From Mycolicibacterium sp. 018/SC-01/001 (GTDB taxonomy: Bacteria; Actinomycetota; Actinomycetes; Mycobacteriales; Mycobacteriaceae), in NCBI RefSeq assembly GCF_007096635.1, contig NZ_VKAA01000023.1, positions 31,449-95,448 on the forward strand: DNA of 64,000 nt, written 5' to 3'. This document shows, piece by piece, positions 44,861 to 54,000 of the stretch. The notes under the pieces were generated by a model. It was not told the DNA's origin. It was given only the letters and a program-made list of their open reading frames with translations, and did not search any database. The translations under genes were made by a program, and so were the position numbers. Position 1 is the stretch's first letter; each line of letters starts with the position of its first letter.

Positions 44861-45265
44861 TCATTCGTCGAACCGGCGGCGGAACCGATCCTCCATCCGG
44901 CTGGTGAACGAACCACCACCACCCTTGGCGCGCTTCTGCCGGGTGACACCACCGTCGGCCACCGGACGCTCACCGGCCACGCCGATCCGCGGGCCCGTGA
45001 TCGCGAAGACCACTCCGCCGAACATCACGATGAAGCCGATCACCGACAGAATCGGGAAGCTCCCGATCATCGTCGCCTTGAACGCCACACCCGACACCAG
45101 CATCGCGAGGCCGATGACGAACAGGGCAGCGCCCTGCAGCCGGCGCCGCGTCGACGGGGCCCGCAGGGTGCCGCCACGAACGCTGGACGCGAACTTGGGG
45201 TCCTCGGCATAGAGCGCGCTCTCGATCTGATCGAGCATGCGCTGCTCATGATCGGAGAGTGGCAT
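44861..45265 (-). CDS. DUF3040 membrane protein (Rv2169c-like)
   Basis: 134 residues from MPLSDHEQRMLDQIE, the characteristic start of DUF3040 proteins, at the ATG 45265. Two membrane helices follow at about 47-65 (LFVIGLAMLVSGVAF) and 71-92 (FPILSVIGFIVMFGGVVFAI). The C-terminus is basic and glycine-rich (RQKRAKGGGGSF). Function unknown; the family is actinobacterial and usually lies upstream of the dcw cluster. It is monocistronic, with its own terminator. Confidence 0.9.
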   Translation of the reverse strand: MPLSDHEQRMLDQIESALYAEDPKFASSVRGGTLRAPSTRRRLQGAALFVIGLAMLVSGVAFKATMIGSFPILSVIGFIVMFGGVVFAITGPRIGVAGERPVADGGVTRQKRAKGGGGSFTSRMEDRFRRRFDE

Positions 45266-45316
45266 TCGTCCCTCCCTCTTGCCGTGGGGGCGTCTCAGTC
45301 GTTCAAACATCAGGGT

Positions 45317-45351
45317 GTGCCCGCATGGACGGGCACGCAACGTCAATGATA
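45317..45351 (-). promoter_or_regulatory. Candidate -10 and leader hairpin of the DUF3040 gene
   Basis: Read leftward, TATCAT (45351-45346) resembles a -10. Downstream in the predicted leader is a perfect 7-bp hairpin, GTGCCCG/CGGGCAC with a 6-base loop (45317-45336), about 50 bp before the ATG. There is no U-run, so it is not a terminator. It may stabilise the leader. The rest of the divergent gap to 45495 shows nothing else recognisable. Confidence 0.35.
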
Positions 45352-45495
45352 CGAGCAGAATCTGAGCCGTACCACCTACTTCGGTCCCTGATTCTATGAC
45401 GAGGCCCTGTCGTGGAGATGCCGCCCGTCATGGTTGGCTGCAACGCGTCCGATAATGGTGGCGGCCATCGGGTCACCCCAGGGAAAGGCAGATAC

Positions 45496-46092
45496 TTGGC
45501 GACGCATCTGATCGAGCTGTCGCCCGCCGATATGCAACGCCGCCTCGGCGCCGCCCTGGCCATCTACGTCGACGCCATGCGATACCCCCGCGGGACCGAA
45601 GAGCAGCGCGCCTCGATGTGGCTCGAGCACACCCGCAGACACGGGTGGAAGGCCGTGGCCGCCGTCGACACAGGAGACGATCCCGGCGACGAGCCCGGCG
45701 CGGAGCTGGCCGACGCACCGATGATCGGCATCGCCTACGGCTACTGCGGCGCGCCCGACCAGTGGTGGCAGCAGCAGGTCGTGGCCGGATTGCGGCGCAG
45801 CGGGGCCGACGCCGCGCACATCTCAGCGCTCATGACCAGCTATTTCGAGCTGACCGAGCTCCACATCCTGCCGCCGGCGCAAGGCCGCGGGTTGGGTGAG
45901 GCGCTCATCCGCAGGCTGCTCGCCGGCCGCGGCGAAGACCACGTGCTGCTGTCGACGCCCGAGATCAACGGTGAGGCGAACCGGGCATGGCGGCTCTACC
46001 GCCGGCTCGGCTTCACCGATGTCATCCGCGGCTACCACTTCTCCGGCGACCCCAGAGCGTTCGCGATCCTCGGCCGCACGCTTCCCCTCTGA
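45496..46092 (+). CDS. GNAT-family N-acetyltransferase (Rv2170-like)
   Basis: 198 residues from a TTG at 45496, chosen because AAAGG lies about 7 bases upstream; an in-frame GTG at 45412 would add 28 residues of low-quality sequence. The acetyl-CoA-binding motif is ELHILPPAQGRGLGEALIRRLL, followed by NGEANRAWRLYRRLGF, a standard GNAT pattern. M. tuberculosis Rv2170 has been reported as a protein lysine acetyltransferase acting on isocitrate dehydrogenase; the same role here is inference from position and fold. Confidence 0.85.
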   Translation: MATHLIELSPADMQRRLGAALAIYVDAMRYPRGTEEQRASMWLEHTRRHGWKAVAAVDTGDDPGDEPGAELADAPMIGIAYGYCGAPDQWWQQQVVAGLRRSGADAAHISALMTSYFELTELHILPPAQGRGLGEALIRRLLAGRGEDHVLLSTPEINGEANRAWRLYRRLGFTDVIRGYHFSGDPRAFAILGRTLPL

Positions 46093-46129
46093 GCGGCTGC
46101 GCGGGTGTGAGGTCTGGCACGATGACCGG

Positions 46130-46819
46130 GTGCCGAACCGTCACCGCACCCGCAGACGCGTCCTCACGATGGTGCTCGTGCTGCTGGTCCTGGCGCCGTC
46201 GCTGATCGGCTGCGTCCGGGTCCGCGCCTCGTTGACGGTCTCCCCCGACGACCGGGTGTCCGGTCAGATCGTCGCGGCGGCCAAACCGCGCGACGACAGC
46301 GATCGCGGTCCCCAGTTGCTCAACAACCTGCCGTTCGCGCAGAAAGTCGCGGTGTCCGACTACAACCGCGACGACTACGTCGGCTCCCAGGCGGTCTTCT
46401 CCGACCTGACGTTCTCCGAACTCCCGCAGCTCGCCGGGATGAACCGCGACGCCGCCGGAGTCGACATCTCCCTGCGCCGCGCCGGCGACCTCGTGATCCT
46501 CGAGGGCCGAGCGGACCTGACGTCGCTGAGCGACCCCGAGGCCGACGTGTCGCTGTCGGTCTCGTTCCCCGGCGAGGTCACGTCCACCAACGGCGACCGC
46601 GTCTCATCCGAGGTCGTCGAATGGAAGCTGCGGCCCGGGGTGGTCAGCACGATGAACGCCCAGGCCCGCTACACCGATCCCAGCGCGCGCTCGTTCACCG
46701 GCGCCGCGATCTGGCTCGGCATCGCCTCGTTCGTCGTCGCCGGCATCATCGGCGCCCTGGCCTACACCAGCCGGGACCGCTCACCCAAGCCCGGGCAGGC
46801 CGAAGAACCTCTACGCTGA
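46130..46819 (+). CDS. lppM: Lipoprotein LppM
   Basis: 229 residues from a GTG at 46130. A basic start (RHRTRRR) and hydrophobic run end in lipobox LIGC, acylated Cys28. The exported domain covers about 30-185 (LppM domain, beta-rich), and a second membrane helix near 188-210 (WLGIASFVVAGIIGALAY) anchors the C-terminus, leaving a short cytoplasmic tail. In M. tuberculosis LppM affects phagosome acidification and envelope mannosides. It lies between the acetyltransferase and the prenyl synthase, all rightward. Confidence 0.92.
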   Translation: MPNRHRTRRRVLTMVLVLLVLAPSLIGCVRVRASLTVSPDDRVSGQIVAAAKPRDDSDRGPQLLNNLPFAQKVAVSDYNRDDYVGSQAVFSDLTFSELPQLAGMNRDAAGVDISLRRAGDLVILEGRADLTSLSDPEADVSLSVSFPGEVTSTNGDRVSSEVVEWKLRPGVVSTMNAQARYTDPSARSFTGAAIWLGIASFVVAGIIGALAYTSRDRSPKPGQAEEPLR

Positions 46820-46857
46820 GCACCCAGACGAACGGAAGAAAGGGGCGCCCGCTGAGC

Positions 46858-47958
46858 GTGGATGCCACTGCTGATACCCGAGCCACTGCGGCACCGACGG
46901 CGGTCGAGCTGGCCGCGGCCGTCACCGAACAGCTGCGCGACTACCTGCAGGAGCGGCGCCGCGACGCGGCCTACATCGGTGCCGACTACGCGGTGCTGAC
47001 CGAAGCCCTCGAGGAATTCGTGCTGCGCGGCGGCAAGCGGCTGCGCCCGGCGTTCGCGTACTGGGGGTGGCGCGCCGTCGCGGGCACCGAACCCGACGCC
47101 CCGGTGCTGCGCCTGTTCTCCGCCCTGGAACTCCTGCACGCGTGCGCTCTGGTGCACGACGACGTGATCGACGCATCCGCCACCCGGCGGGGACTGGCGA
47201 CCGTGCACCGCATCTTCACCGAGCGCCACCAGGCGCAGGGATGGCACGGGTCGCCCGAACAGTTCGGGCTCTCGGCGGCGATCCTGCTCGGCGATCTGTC
47301 CCTGGTGTGGGCCGACGACATCGTCGCCACGGCGCCCATCGGAGCCGACGCGAAAGCCAGGGTGCAGCGGGTGTGGGCGGCGATCAGGACCGAAGTCCTC
47401 GGCGGGCAGTACCTCGACATCGTCAACGAGGCCAGCGGCGCCGACACCGTTGCCGCAGCGCTGACCGTCAACACCTACAAGACGGCGTCCTACACGATTT
47501 CGCGTCCGCTGCAGTTCGGCGCCGCCGCCGCCGCGGACCGCCCGGAGATCCAGGACGCCTTCCACGAGGTGGGCACCGGACTCGGCATCGCATTCCAGCT
47601 GCGCGACGACGTCCTCGGCGTGTTCGGCGACCCGGCGGTCACCGGCAAACCGTCCGGGGACGACCTGCGCTCGGGCAAGCGCACGGTCCTGCTGGCCGAG
47701 GCGATCGCGTTGGCCGAGCAGCGGGACCCGATCGGGGCCAAGCTGTTGCGCACCTCGATCGGCACCGACCTGTCCGACGACGCGGTCACCGAGCTGCGGG
47801 CGCTGATCGAGTCCGTGGGCGCGCTGGCCGCTGTCGAGAACCGCATCGAGACCCTGACGACGACCGCCATCGGCATCCTCGACGCCGCGCCCATCGACGC
47901 GCGGGCCCGAGCGGGGCTGACGGAACTCGCCAGATTGGCCGCGAACCGCACGGCATAG
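46858..47958 (+). CDS. idsA2: Polyprenyl (geranylgeranyl-type) diphosphate synthase
   Basis: 366 residues from a GTG at 46858; GAAAGGGG at 46838-46845 is a plausible ribosome site. The first aspartate-rich motif is HDDVIDASATRRG near residue 101, the substrate Arg/Lys region GGKRLRPAF near 57, and the second motif FQLRDDVLGVFGDP near 247, in which the second DDxxD reads DDVLG as in many actinobacterial GGPP synthases. It condenses isopentenyl diphosphate with allylic diphosphates. It precedes mptA by 2 bp, as Rv2173 does in M. tuberculosis, and may supply prenyl chains for carrier lipids. Confidence 0.9.
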   Translation: MDATADTRATAAPTAVELAAAVTEQLRDYLQERRRDAAYIGADYAVLTEALEEFVLRGGKRLRPAFAYWGWRAVAGTEPDAPVLRLFSALELLHACALVHDDVIDASATRRGLATVHRIFTERHQAQGWHGSPEQFGLSAAILLGDLSLVWADDIVATAPIGADAKARVQRVWAAIRTEVLGGQYLDIVNEASGADTVAAALTVNTYKTASYTISRPLQFGAAAAADRPEIQDAFHEVGTGLGIAFQLRDDVLGVFGDPAVTGKPSGDDLRSGKRTVLLAEAIALAEQRDPIGAKLLRTSIGTDLSDDAVTELRALIESVGALAAVENRIETLTTTAIGILDAAPIDARARAGLTELARLAANRTA

Positions 47959-47960
47959 TC

Positions 47961-49526
47961 ATGACGACACCCGCGCTCTCCCCCGCACCGCCGCTGCCGC
48001 GGTTCCGCAGCTTCGCGGCATCGCCGGCGGCCAAACCTGCCTGGGTCGGCGCGGTCGGCGCGGTGCTGGTGACCGCCGGCGGCCTGGGAGCGGGCAGCAC
48101 CCGGCTGCACGATCCGGTGCTCGAGTCGATGCACCTGTCCTGGCTGCGGTTCGGGCACGGCCTGGTGCTCTCCTCGGTACTGCTGTGGACCGGCGTGGCG
48201 TTGATGCTGCTCGCGTGGCTGTGGCTGGGCCGGCACGTGATCGCCCGCACCGCAACGGAGTACACGATGGTGGTCACCACCGGCTTCTGGCTGGCCCCGC
48301 TGCTGCTCAGCGTGCCGCTGTTCAGCCGTGACACCTACTCCTACCTCGCCCAGGGGGCACTGCTGCGCGACGGGTTCGACCCGTACCTCGTCGGCCCGAT
48401 CGAGAACCCGAACTCCCTGCTGGACAACGTCAGTCCGATCTGGACCACGACGACCGCGCCCTACGGGCCGGCCTTCATCCTGATCGCCAAATTCGTCACG
48501 ATGCTCGTCGGCAACGACGTCGTCGCCGGCACCATGCTCCTGCGCCTGTGCATGCTGCCCGGCCTGGCGCTGCTGATCTGGGCGGTACCCCGCGTGGCCC
48601 GGCACGTGGGCGCCAACACGGCTGCCGCCCTGTGGATCTGCGTGCTCAACCCGCTGGTGATCATCCAGCTGATGGGCGGTGTGCACAACGAGATGCTGAT
48701 GGTCGGGCTGATGATGGCCGGCATCGCGCTGTGCTTCGGCGGCCGATGCGTGACCGGCGTGACGCTCATCGGAGTCGCCGTCGCCGTGAAAGCCACCGCG
48801 GGACTGGCCCTTCCGTTCATGGTGTGGGTGTGGGCCCGTGGCCTGCAGCAGCGCCGCGGCTACTCGCCCGTCAAGGCGTTCCTGGTCGCTTCTGCCTCGT
48901 GCGTGGCGGTGTTCGCGGTCGTGTTCGCGGTGCTCACCCTGGCCGCCGGCGTGGGGCTGGGTTGGCTGACCGCACTGGCCGGATCGGTGAAGATCATCAA
49001 CTGGCTGACCGTGCCGACGGCCATCGCGAACTTCACCAATGCGGTGATCGGCCTCGTCATCCCCGTCAACTTCTATGCGGTGCTGGACATCCTGCGCATC
49101 ATCGGGATCGGGATCATCGCCGTCTCCGCCCCTGTGCTGTGGTGGCGCTACCGACGCACCGACCGCGACGCCCTGATGGGCATCGCCACCCTGATGGTCA
49201 TCGTGGTGCTGTTCGTCCCGGCCGCACTGCCGTGGTACTACACCTGGCCACTGGCGGTGATGGCCGCACTCGCGCAGTCGCCGCGGGCGATCGCGCTGAT
49301 CGCCGCGTTCTCGACGTGGATCACGGTGATCTGGCGGCCCGACGGAGCCCACGGCATGTATTCGTGGTTCCACGTGCTGCTCGCGACCGCGTGCGCGGCC
49401 GGCGCCTGGTACTGGCTGCACCGCGGGCCCGCCGAGACCCCTTCGCTCAGTACGCCATCGCCTGCGCCCGGCGAACCACCTCGCGAGCCTGATGCGAATG
49501 CAGCGCGTCCACCGGGCGCGCATTAG
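47961..49526 (+). CDS. mptA: Alpha-(1->6)-mannopyranosyltransferase (GT-C)
   Basis: 521 residues with about 12-13 membrane segments. The GT-C catalytic Asp lies in the first large loop, FSRDTYSYLAQGALL near residue 123. It uses polyprenyl-phosphomannose to extend the mannan core of lipomannan and lipoarabinomannan outside the membrane. The C-terminal tail is Pro-rich. The ATG at 47961 is two bases after the prenyl synthase stop. The last 80 bp overlap the 3' end of the convergent DNA-binding protein gene. Confidence 0.92.
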   Translation: MTTPALSPAPPLPRFRSFAASPAAKPAWVGAVGAVLVTAGGLGAGSTRLHDPVLESMHLSWLRFGHGLVLSSVLLWTGVALMLLAWLWLGRHVIARTATEYTMVVTTGFWLAPLLLSVPLFSRDTYSYLAQGALLRDGFDPYLVGPIENPNSLLDNVSPIWTTTTAPYGPAFILIAKFVTMLVGNDVVAGTMLLRLCMLPGLALLIWAVPRVARHVGANTAAALWICVLNPLVIIQLMGGVHNEMLMVGLMMAGIALCFGGRCVTGVTLIGVAVAVKATAGLALPFMVWVWARGLQQRRGYSPVKAFLVASASCVAVFAVVFAVLTLAAGVGLGWLTALAGSVKIINWLTVPTAIANFTNAVIGLVIPVNFYAVLDILRIIGIGIIAVSAPVLWWRYRRTDRDALMGIATLMVIVVLFVPAALPWYYTWPLAVMAALAQSPRAIALIAAFSTWITVIWRPDGAHGMYSWFHVLLATACAAGAWYWLHRGPAETPSLSTPSPAPGEPPREPDANAARPPGAH

Positions 49527-49851
49527 GCAACTGCTCGGTCGACCCGTCGCGCCGGATCGTCAGCGACGGATCCGGGGTGAACAGCCACTTCACGATCTCG
49601 GTTTCGTGGTAGCCGCCGTCGTGCAGAACGACGAGCAAGCCCGGCAGCGGCTTGACCACATGCCCCTTGTCGTCGAAGAAGACCTTCGGGATCACCACGT
49701 CCCGCCCGCGACGGACGGCCACCAGATGGCCCTCCCGCAGATGCTGATGCACCTTGCTCACCGGCACGCCCAGCAGGCGCGCAACCATCGGCAGGTCGTA
49801 CACGTCCTCGTCGGGAGACAACACGTCCTCGGCAGTCGGAATGCTGCTCAT
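49447..49851 (-). CDS. DNA-binding protein, PknL substrate (Rv2175c-like)
   Basis: 134 residues from MSSIPTAEDV at the ATG 49851. A winged helix-turn-helix of the MerR-like excisionase type is visible as YDLPMVARLLGVPVSKVHQHLREGHL, followed by KVFFDDKGHVVKPLPGLLVVL. The M. tuberculosis counterpart Rv2175c is phosphorylated by PknL, which reduces DNA binding. Here too the gene is divergent from pknL, 55 bp away. Its last 27 codons overlap the mptA 3' end in antisense. Confidence 0.88.
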   Translation of the reverse strand: MSSIPTAEDVLSPDEDVYDLPMVARLLGVPVSKVHQHLREGHLVAVRRGRDVVIPKVFFDDKGHVVKPLPGLLVVLHDGGYHETEIVKWLFTPDPSLTIRRDGSTEQLPNARPVDALHSHQAREVVRRAQAMAY

Positions 49852-49906
49852 CGCACAGAGTCTAGGCGCAGTGTCCAGGCGTTCGCGGCGCCTCGCGGCT
49901 CGTACC

Positions 49907-51127
49907 ATGAGTCCGATGGAAACCTTCCAGCCGACCGGCGGCCTCACCGGCGCCGTGCTGGACGGCCGCTACCGGGTCGGTGCGCTGATCGCCACCGGCG
50001 GCATGTCCGCCGTGTACCGCGGCGTCGACATCCGACTGGACCGCCCTGTCGCGTTGAAGGTCATGGACAGCCGCTACGCCGGCGACGACCATTTCCTCAC
50101 CCGGTTCCAACGCGAGGCGCGCGCCGTGGCCCGGCTGAAGGACCCCGGCCTCGTCTCGGTCTACGACCAGGGCGGCGGCACCCGCGGCGGCGAACCCCCC
50201 TACCTGGCGATGGAACTCGTCGACGGCGGCACCCTGCGCGAACTGCTGCGTGAACGCGGCCCGATGCCTCCGTACGCGGTGGCCGCGGTGCTGCGCCCCG
50301 TCCTCTCCGGTCTGGCCGCCGCGCACCGTGCCGGACTCGTGCACCGCGACGTCAAACCGGAGAACGTGCTCATCAGCGACGACGGCGAGGTCAAGATCGC
50401 CGACTTCGGCCTGGTGCGGGCGCTGGCCGAGGCCAAGATCACTGCGACGAGCGTGATCCTGGGCACGGCCGCGTACCTGGCGCCCGAGCAGGTGGCCTCC
50501 GGGGACACCGACGCCCGCGGCGACGTCTACGCCGTCGGCGTCCTGGTCTTCGAATTGCTCACCGGGACTACGCCGTTCACCGGGGACAATCCGCTCGCCG
50601 TGGCCTACCAGCGGCTGGATCACGACGTCCCGCCGCCGAGCAGCCGCATCACCGGGGTACCGCGCCAGTTCGACGAGTTCGTCGCCACGGCGACGTCGCG
50701 CGACCCGGCCGGCCGCTTCACCGACGCGGCCGAGATGGGCGACGAACTCGACGCCATCGCAACGGAACTGGGCCTGCCACGATTCACCGTGCCCGCCCCG
50801 CGCAACTCTGCGATGCACCAGTCCGCGTCCGTCGTCGAGGCCCCCACATCGAACCTCGCCGGCCCGCGGCACACCCGGGTGATGGAACGAGACGAGACTC
50901 CCGAACCGGAGGCTGCCGACCCGGACTACGACGACACTGCCGAGGACGACGACGAATACTGGCCTCGGACAGGACGATTCGCCGGGATCGACCTCGAAGA
51001 ATTCCAGTGGGCGCGCCAGCGGGCCCGGCGGGCACTGCTGTTCTGGGTCATCGCCGTGCTGACACTGGCGGCGCTGGCTGCCGCCGGAGCGTGGACGCTC
51101 GGCGCCAACCTGCCCAACCTGCTCTAG
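49907..51127 (+). CDS. pknL: Serine/threonine protein kinase PknL
   Basis: 406 residues (403 if the METFQPTGG codon at 49916 is the start). Kinase motifs: glycine loop IATGGMSAVYRG, VALKVMD with the ATP Lys, catalytic HRDVKPENVL, DFGLVRAL, and APE as LAPEQV. A charged juxtamembrane linker of about 100 residues follows, then one membrane helix near 375-395 (LFWVIAVLTLAALAAAGAW) and only a few external residues, so there is no PASTA sensor. It regulates the adjacent DNA-binding protein and, by neighbourhood, envelope synthesis. Confidence 0.94.
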   Translation: MSPMETFQPTGGLTGAVLDGRYRVGALIATGGMSAVYRGVDIRLDRPVALKVMDSRYAGDDHFLTRFQREARAVARLKDPGLVSVYDQGGGTRGGEPPYLAMELVDGGTLRELLRERGPMPPYAVAAVLRPVLSGLAAAHRAGLVHRDVKPENVLISDDGEVKIADFGLVRALAEAKITATSVILGTAAYLAPEQVASGDTDARGDVYAVGVLVFELLTGTTPFTGDNPLAVAYQRLDHDVPPPSSRITGVPRQFDEFVATATSRDPAGRFTDAAEMGDELDAIATELGLPRFTVPAPRNSAMHQSASVVEAPTSNLAGPRHTRVMERDETPEPEAADPDYDDTAEDDDEYWPRTGRFAGIDLEEFQWARQRARRALLFWVIAVLTLAALAAAGAWTLGANLPNLL

Positions 51128-51134
51128 TCGACGT

Positions 51135-52523
51135 CTAGTCGCGCAGCATCTCCGCGACCAGGAACGCCAGCTCGAGCGACTGCTGCGTGTTCAGCCGCGG
51201 ATCGCACGCCGTCTCGTAGCGGCCCGCCAGATCGGTGTCCGAGATGTCCTGCGCCCCACCGAGACACTCGGTCACGTTCTCACCGGTGATCTCGACGTGG
51301 ATACCGCCGGGGTGCGTGCCGAGTGCGTGGTGCACCTCGAAGAAGCCCTGCACCTCGTCGACGATGCGATCGAAGTGCCGCGTCTTGTAGCCCGTCGACG
51401 ACTCATGGGTGTTTCCGTGCATCGGGTCGCACTGCCAGATCACCTGATGACCCGAAGCTTCGACCTTCTCGATGATCGCCGGCAGCACGTCGCGGACCTT
51501 GTGGTTGCCCATCCGGCTGACGAGTGTGAGCCGGCCCGGCTCGTTGTTCGGATCGAGGCGCTCGACGTACTCGACCGCCAGCTCGGGCGACGTCGTCGGC
51601 CCGATCTTGATGCCGATGGGGTTCGCGATCACCTCGGCGAACGCGATGTGGGCGCCGTCGAGGGCGCGGGTGCGCTCACCGATCCAGACGTAGTGCGCCG
51701 ACAGGTCGTACAGCTTGGGACCCGTAGGCGACTCCGTGTCCATCCGCAGCATCGCCCGCTCGTAGTCGAGCACGAGCGCCTCGTGGCTGGCGTAGATCTC
51801 CGCGGTGTCGAGGTTGCGGTCGTCGACCCGGCACGCGCTCATGAACCGCAGCCCGCGGTCGATCTCCCCCGCCAGCGCCTCGTAGCGCGCGCCCGCGGGC
51901 GAGGTCCGGACGAACTCGCGGTTCCACTCGTGTACGTGGTGCAGCGAGGCCATCCCCGACGACGTCAATGCCCGCACCAGGTTCATCGCCGCGCTGGCAT
52001 TGGCGTAGGCGCGCACCAGCCGCGACGGATCGTGCTGGCGGACTGCGGCGTCGGGGGCGAACCCGTTGACCATGTCGCCGCGGTAGGACTTCAGGCCCAG
52101 CGCGTCGGTGTCCGACGACCGAGGCTTGGCGTACTGACCGGCGATGCGGGCCACCTTGACCACCGGCATGCTCGCGCCGTAGGTCAGCACCACCGCCATC
52201 TGCAGCAGCGTGCGGATGTTGGCCCGGATGTGCGGTTCGGTGTTGTCGACGAACGTCTCCGCGCAGTCGCCGCCCTGCAGCAGAAACGCCTTGCCCATCG
52301 CGACCTCGGCCAGCTGGGCCTTGAGCTTCTCGACCTCGGACGGCACGGTGACCGGCGGCACGCTCTCCAACACGGTGCGCATCGCGGCGGCCTGCCCGGC
52401 GTCCCAGCTCGGCTGTTGCAGCGCCTCCCGGGCCAGCGCCGCGTCCAGGCGGGCGCGCAGATCCTCGGGCAACGGCGGCAATGCAGGCAGCTGGTCGATG
52501 GGTACGTCGACGGTCCAGTTCAC
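51135..52523 (-). CDS. aroG: 3-deoxy-D-arabino-heptulosonate 7-phosphate synthase (class II)
   Basis: 462 residues from a GTG at 52523 (MNWTVDVPIDQLP), the same length and start as the M. tuberculosis enzyme. Class II DAHP synthase segments are visible: LLQGGDCAETF, VARIAGQYAKPRSSD, YRGDMVNGFAP, ASHEALVLDYE, KIGPTTSPELAVEY, SRMGNHKVRD, WQCDPMHGNTHESSTGYKTRHFD-type metal and PEP ligands, and GECLGG-like ENVTECLGGAQD. It condenses PEP and erythrose 4-phosphate, the first step to aromatic amino acids, and is the partner of a small chorismate mutase encoded elsewhere in mycobacteria. Strong conservation suggests intact feedback sites. Confidence 0.97.
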   Translation of the reverse strand: MNWTVDVPIDQLPALPPLPEDLRARLDAALAREALQQPSWDAGQAAAMRTVLESVPPVTVPSEVEKLKAQLAEVAMGKAFLLQGGDCAETFVDNTEPHIRANIRTLLQMAVVLTYGASMPVVKVARIAGQYAKPRSSDTDALGLKSYRGDMVNGFAPDAAVRQHDPSRLVRAYANASAAMNLVRALTSSGMASLHHVHEWNREFVRTSPAGARYEALAGEIDRGLRFMSACRVDDRNLDTAEIYASHEALVLDYERAMLRMDTESPTGPKLYDLSAHYVWIGERTRALDGAHIAFAEVIANPIGIKIGPTTSPELAVEYVERLDPNNEPGRLTLVSRMGNHKVRDVLPAIIEKVEASGHQVIWQCDPMHGNTHESSTGYKTRHFDRIVDEVQGFFEVHHALGTHPGGIHVEITGENVTECLGGAQDISDTDLAGRYETACDPRLNTQQSLELAFLVAEMLRD

Positions 52524-52543
52524 CCATCCATGGTAACTGCGGG

Positions 52544-53032
52544 TCAAAACCGCTTTTCGCCGGTGATCAGCTGGTACCGGACCAGATTGTGCTTGGCGTC
52601 GACGAGCGCGTCGTGCGCGTCCCGCGGTCGCGGCGGCATGCGCGGGCTGCCGTGGTCCTCCCAGAACTGGCGCAGCTCGCGGGTGAAGCGCGGCATCGCC
52701 GGTGGCAGATCCGTCATCGGCCCCCACAGCTGGCACAGCACCACGTGGTCGTAGGCGCCGACCCAGGCCCACAGTTCGATCGGCTCGTCGCCGTCGACGC
52801 CGAAGAAGTCCTCCAGCTCCGAGCGGATCTGCCGTCGCGACCGCCACAGCTTCGACGCCGGCGACGGCAGCTTGGGCAGCACGTTCTTGCGGACCCAGCG
52901 GCCGGCGCGCTCGGGATCGAACTCGGTGGAGATCGCGTAGTACTCGCGACCGTCCTCGGCGGCGACGCCGATCGAGATCAGCTCGATCGTGCGGCCGTTG
53001 TCGATGAACTCCGTGTCGTAGAAGTAGCGCAC
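52544..53032 (-). CDS. 3'-5' exoribonuclease RNase AS (Rv2179c-like)
   Basis: 162 residues from a GTG at 53032 that overlaps the previous stop by one base. DEDDh-type residues are visible: DTEF at the N-terminus (YFYDTEFIDNG), a middle Asp in GAYDHVVL, and HDALVDAKHNL at the C-terminus. The M. tuberculosis homologue forms dimers that degrade adenylated RNA. It lies between aroG and a membrane protein gene, same strand. Confidence 0.9.
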   Translation of the reverse strand: MRYFYDTEFIDNGRTIELISIGVAAEDGREYYAISTEFDPERAGRWVRKNVLPKLPSPASKLWRSRRQIRSELEDFFGVDGDEPIELWAWVGAYDHVVLCQLWGPMTDLPPAMPRFTRELRQFWEDHGSPRMPPRPRDAHDALVDAKHNLVRYQLITGEKRF

Positions 53033-53904
53033 TAGGCGACATCCCTGCCGGGCGCCGGTGCCGCGTGGATCTCGCGGTCGAGTTCCTGGTCGACGAGCTT
53101 GTCGTCCGGGAAACGGGGCATGCCCGAGATCGCGTCCTGTACCCACAGTTTGGCCTGGATGACCGGTCGGCGCAGCCACCGTTCCCGCTCCAGGGCGCGG
53201 TGCATCTTGCGCGGCCGGTTCGTGTACCGCCACCGAGCCCACGGCGCGTGCGGCCGGGACAACCGGATGGCGCCGATCACCAGCAACGGCGTGATGAACA
53301 TCCCGACCAACCCCGTCCACACCTTCCCCTTGAGAAGCACGATCACCGCCAGCGCCAAGGTCAGCACGGCTGTGCTGATGACGATCGCGCGAGCCGCGAC
53401 GGTCTGATCCTCGCGCCAGATCGTGACGTCGAAGAACGACAGCGGATTGAACCCGAGGATCAACAGCCCCGCCACCGCGATCGCCACGAAGACCGCATCC
53501 ACCGACGCGCGACCGTCCTCGGACCAGTACACGTCGGACAGGTGCAGGACCAGCGCGAACTCGTCGAGCACCAACGCCGCCCCGACCCCGAACAGAATCG
53601 ACGCGGCGGTGAACTCGGGTACCCCTCCGTCGACCGCGAGAGTCACCATCGCGACGCCGGAGACCATGACCAGGATCACACCGATCACGACGTGGTGGAT
53701 GTGCAGCCCGCCGCCGCCCGAGATGTTGCGGGGCTGCCACCACTTGCGCGGTGCATCGCTGTCGGCGTGGCGGCGGATGTACCGCACGATCGTGCGGGTG
53801 ACGAAGAACGTCAGGATGAACGCCACCAGGCAACACACCAGCGGCAACCGGGAGTACGGAATGCCGTTGGGTAACCCGAAGTCGATGTCCAGGGTCGGGT
53901 GCAC
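53032..53904 (-). CDS. Integral membrane protein of unknown function (Rv2180c-like)
   Basis: 290 residues from a GTG at 53904. About seven hydrophobic segments occupy residues 20-240, including LPLVCCLVAFILTFFVTR and AIVISTAVLTLALAVIVLL. A histidine-containing GGGGLHIHHVVIGV segment and DEFALVLHLSDVYWSEDGRASVD may bind metal or ligand. The C-terminal 60 residues are basic and soluble. I recognise only position and layout, not a function. It is divergent from mptC by about 96 bp. Confidence 0.82.
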   Translation of the reverse strand: MHPTLDIDFGLPNGIPYSRLPLVCCLVAFILTFFVTRTIVRYIRRHADSDAPRKWWQPRNISGGGGLHIHHVVIGVILVMVSGVAMVTLAVDGGVPEFTAASILFGVGAALVLDEFALVLHLSDVYWSEDGRASVDAVFVAIAVAGLLILGFNPLSFFDVTIWREDQTVAARAIVISTAVLTLALAVIVLLKGKVWTGLVGMFITPLLVIGAIRLSRPHAPWARWRYTNRPRKMHRALERERWLRRPVIQAKLWVQDAISGMPRFPDDKLVDQELDREIHAAPAPGRDVA

Positions 53905-54000
53905 GAGGAGAACGTACGCCAAAAGTCCCGTCGACCTGCCCGTGTCGCAGCCCGGTCTCGCACGGGTACAGCCGCGGACACCGATACTCTGGTCGGCGTT

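Noticed and set aside
53899..54000. N-terminal extension of mptC upstream of 54001
   Set aside because: The extension is basic, unrelated to GT87 starts, and overlaps the divergent gene; the ATG at 54001 begins a normal first helix.
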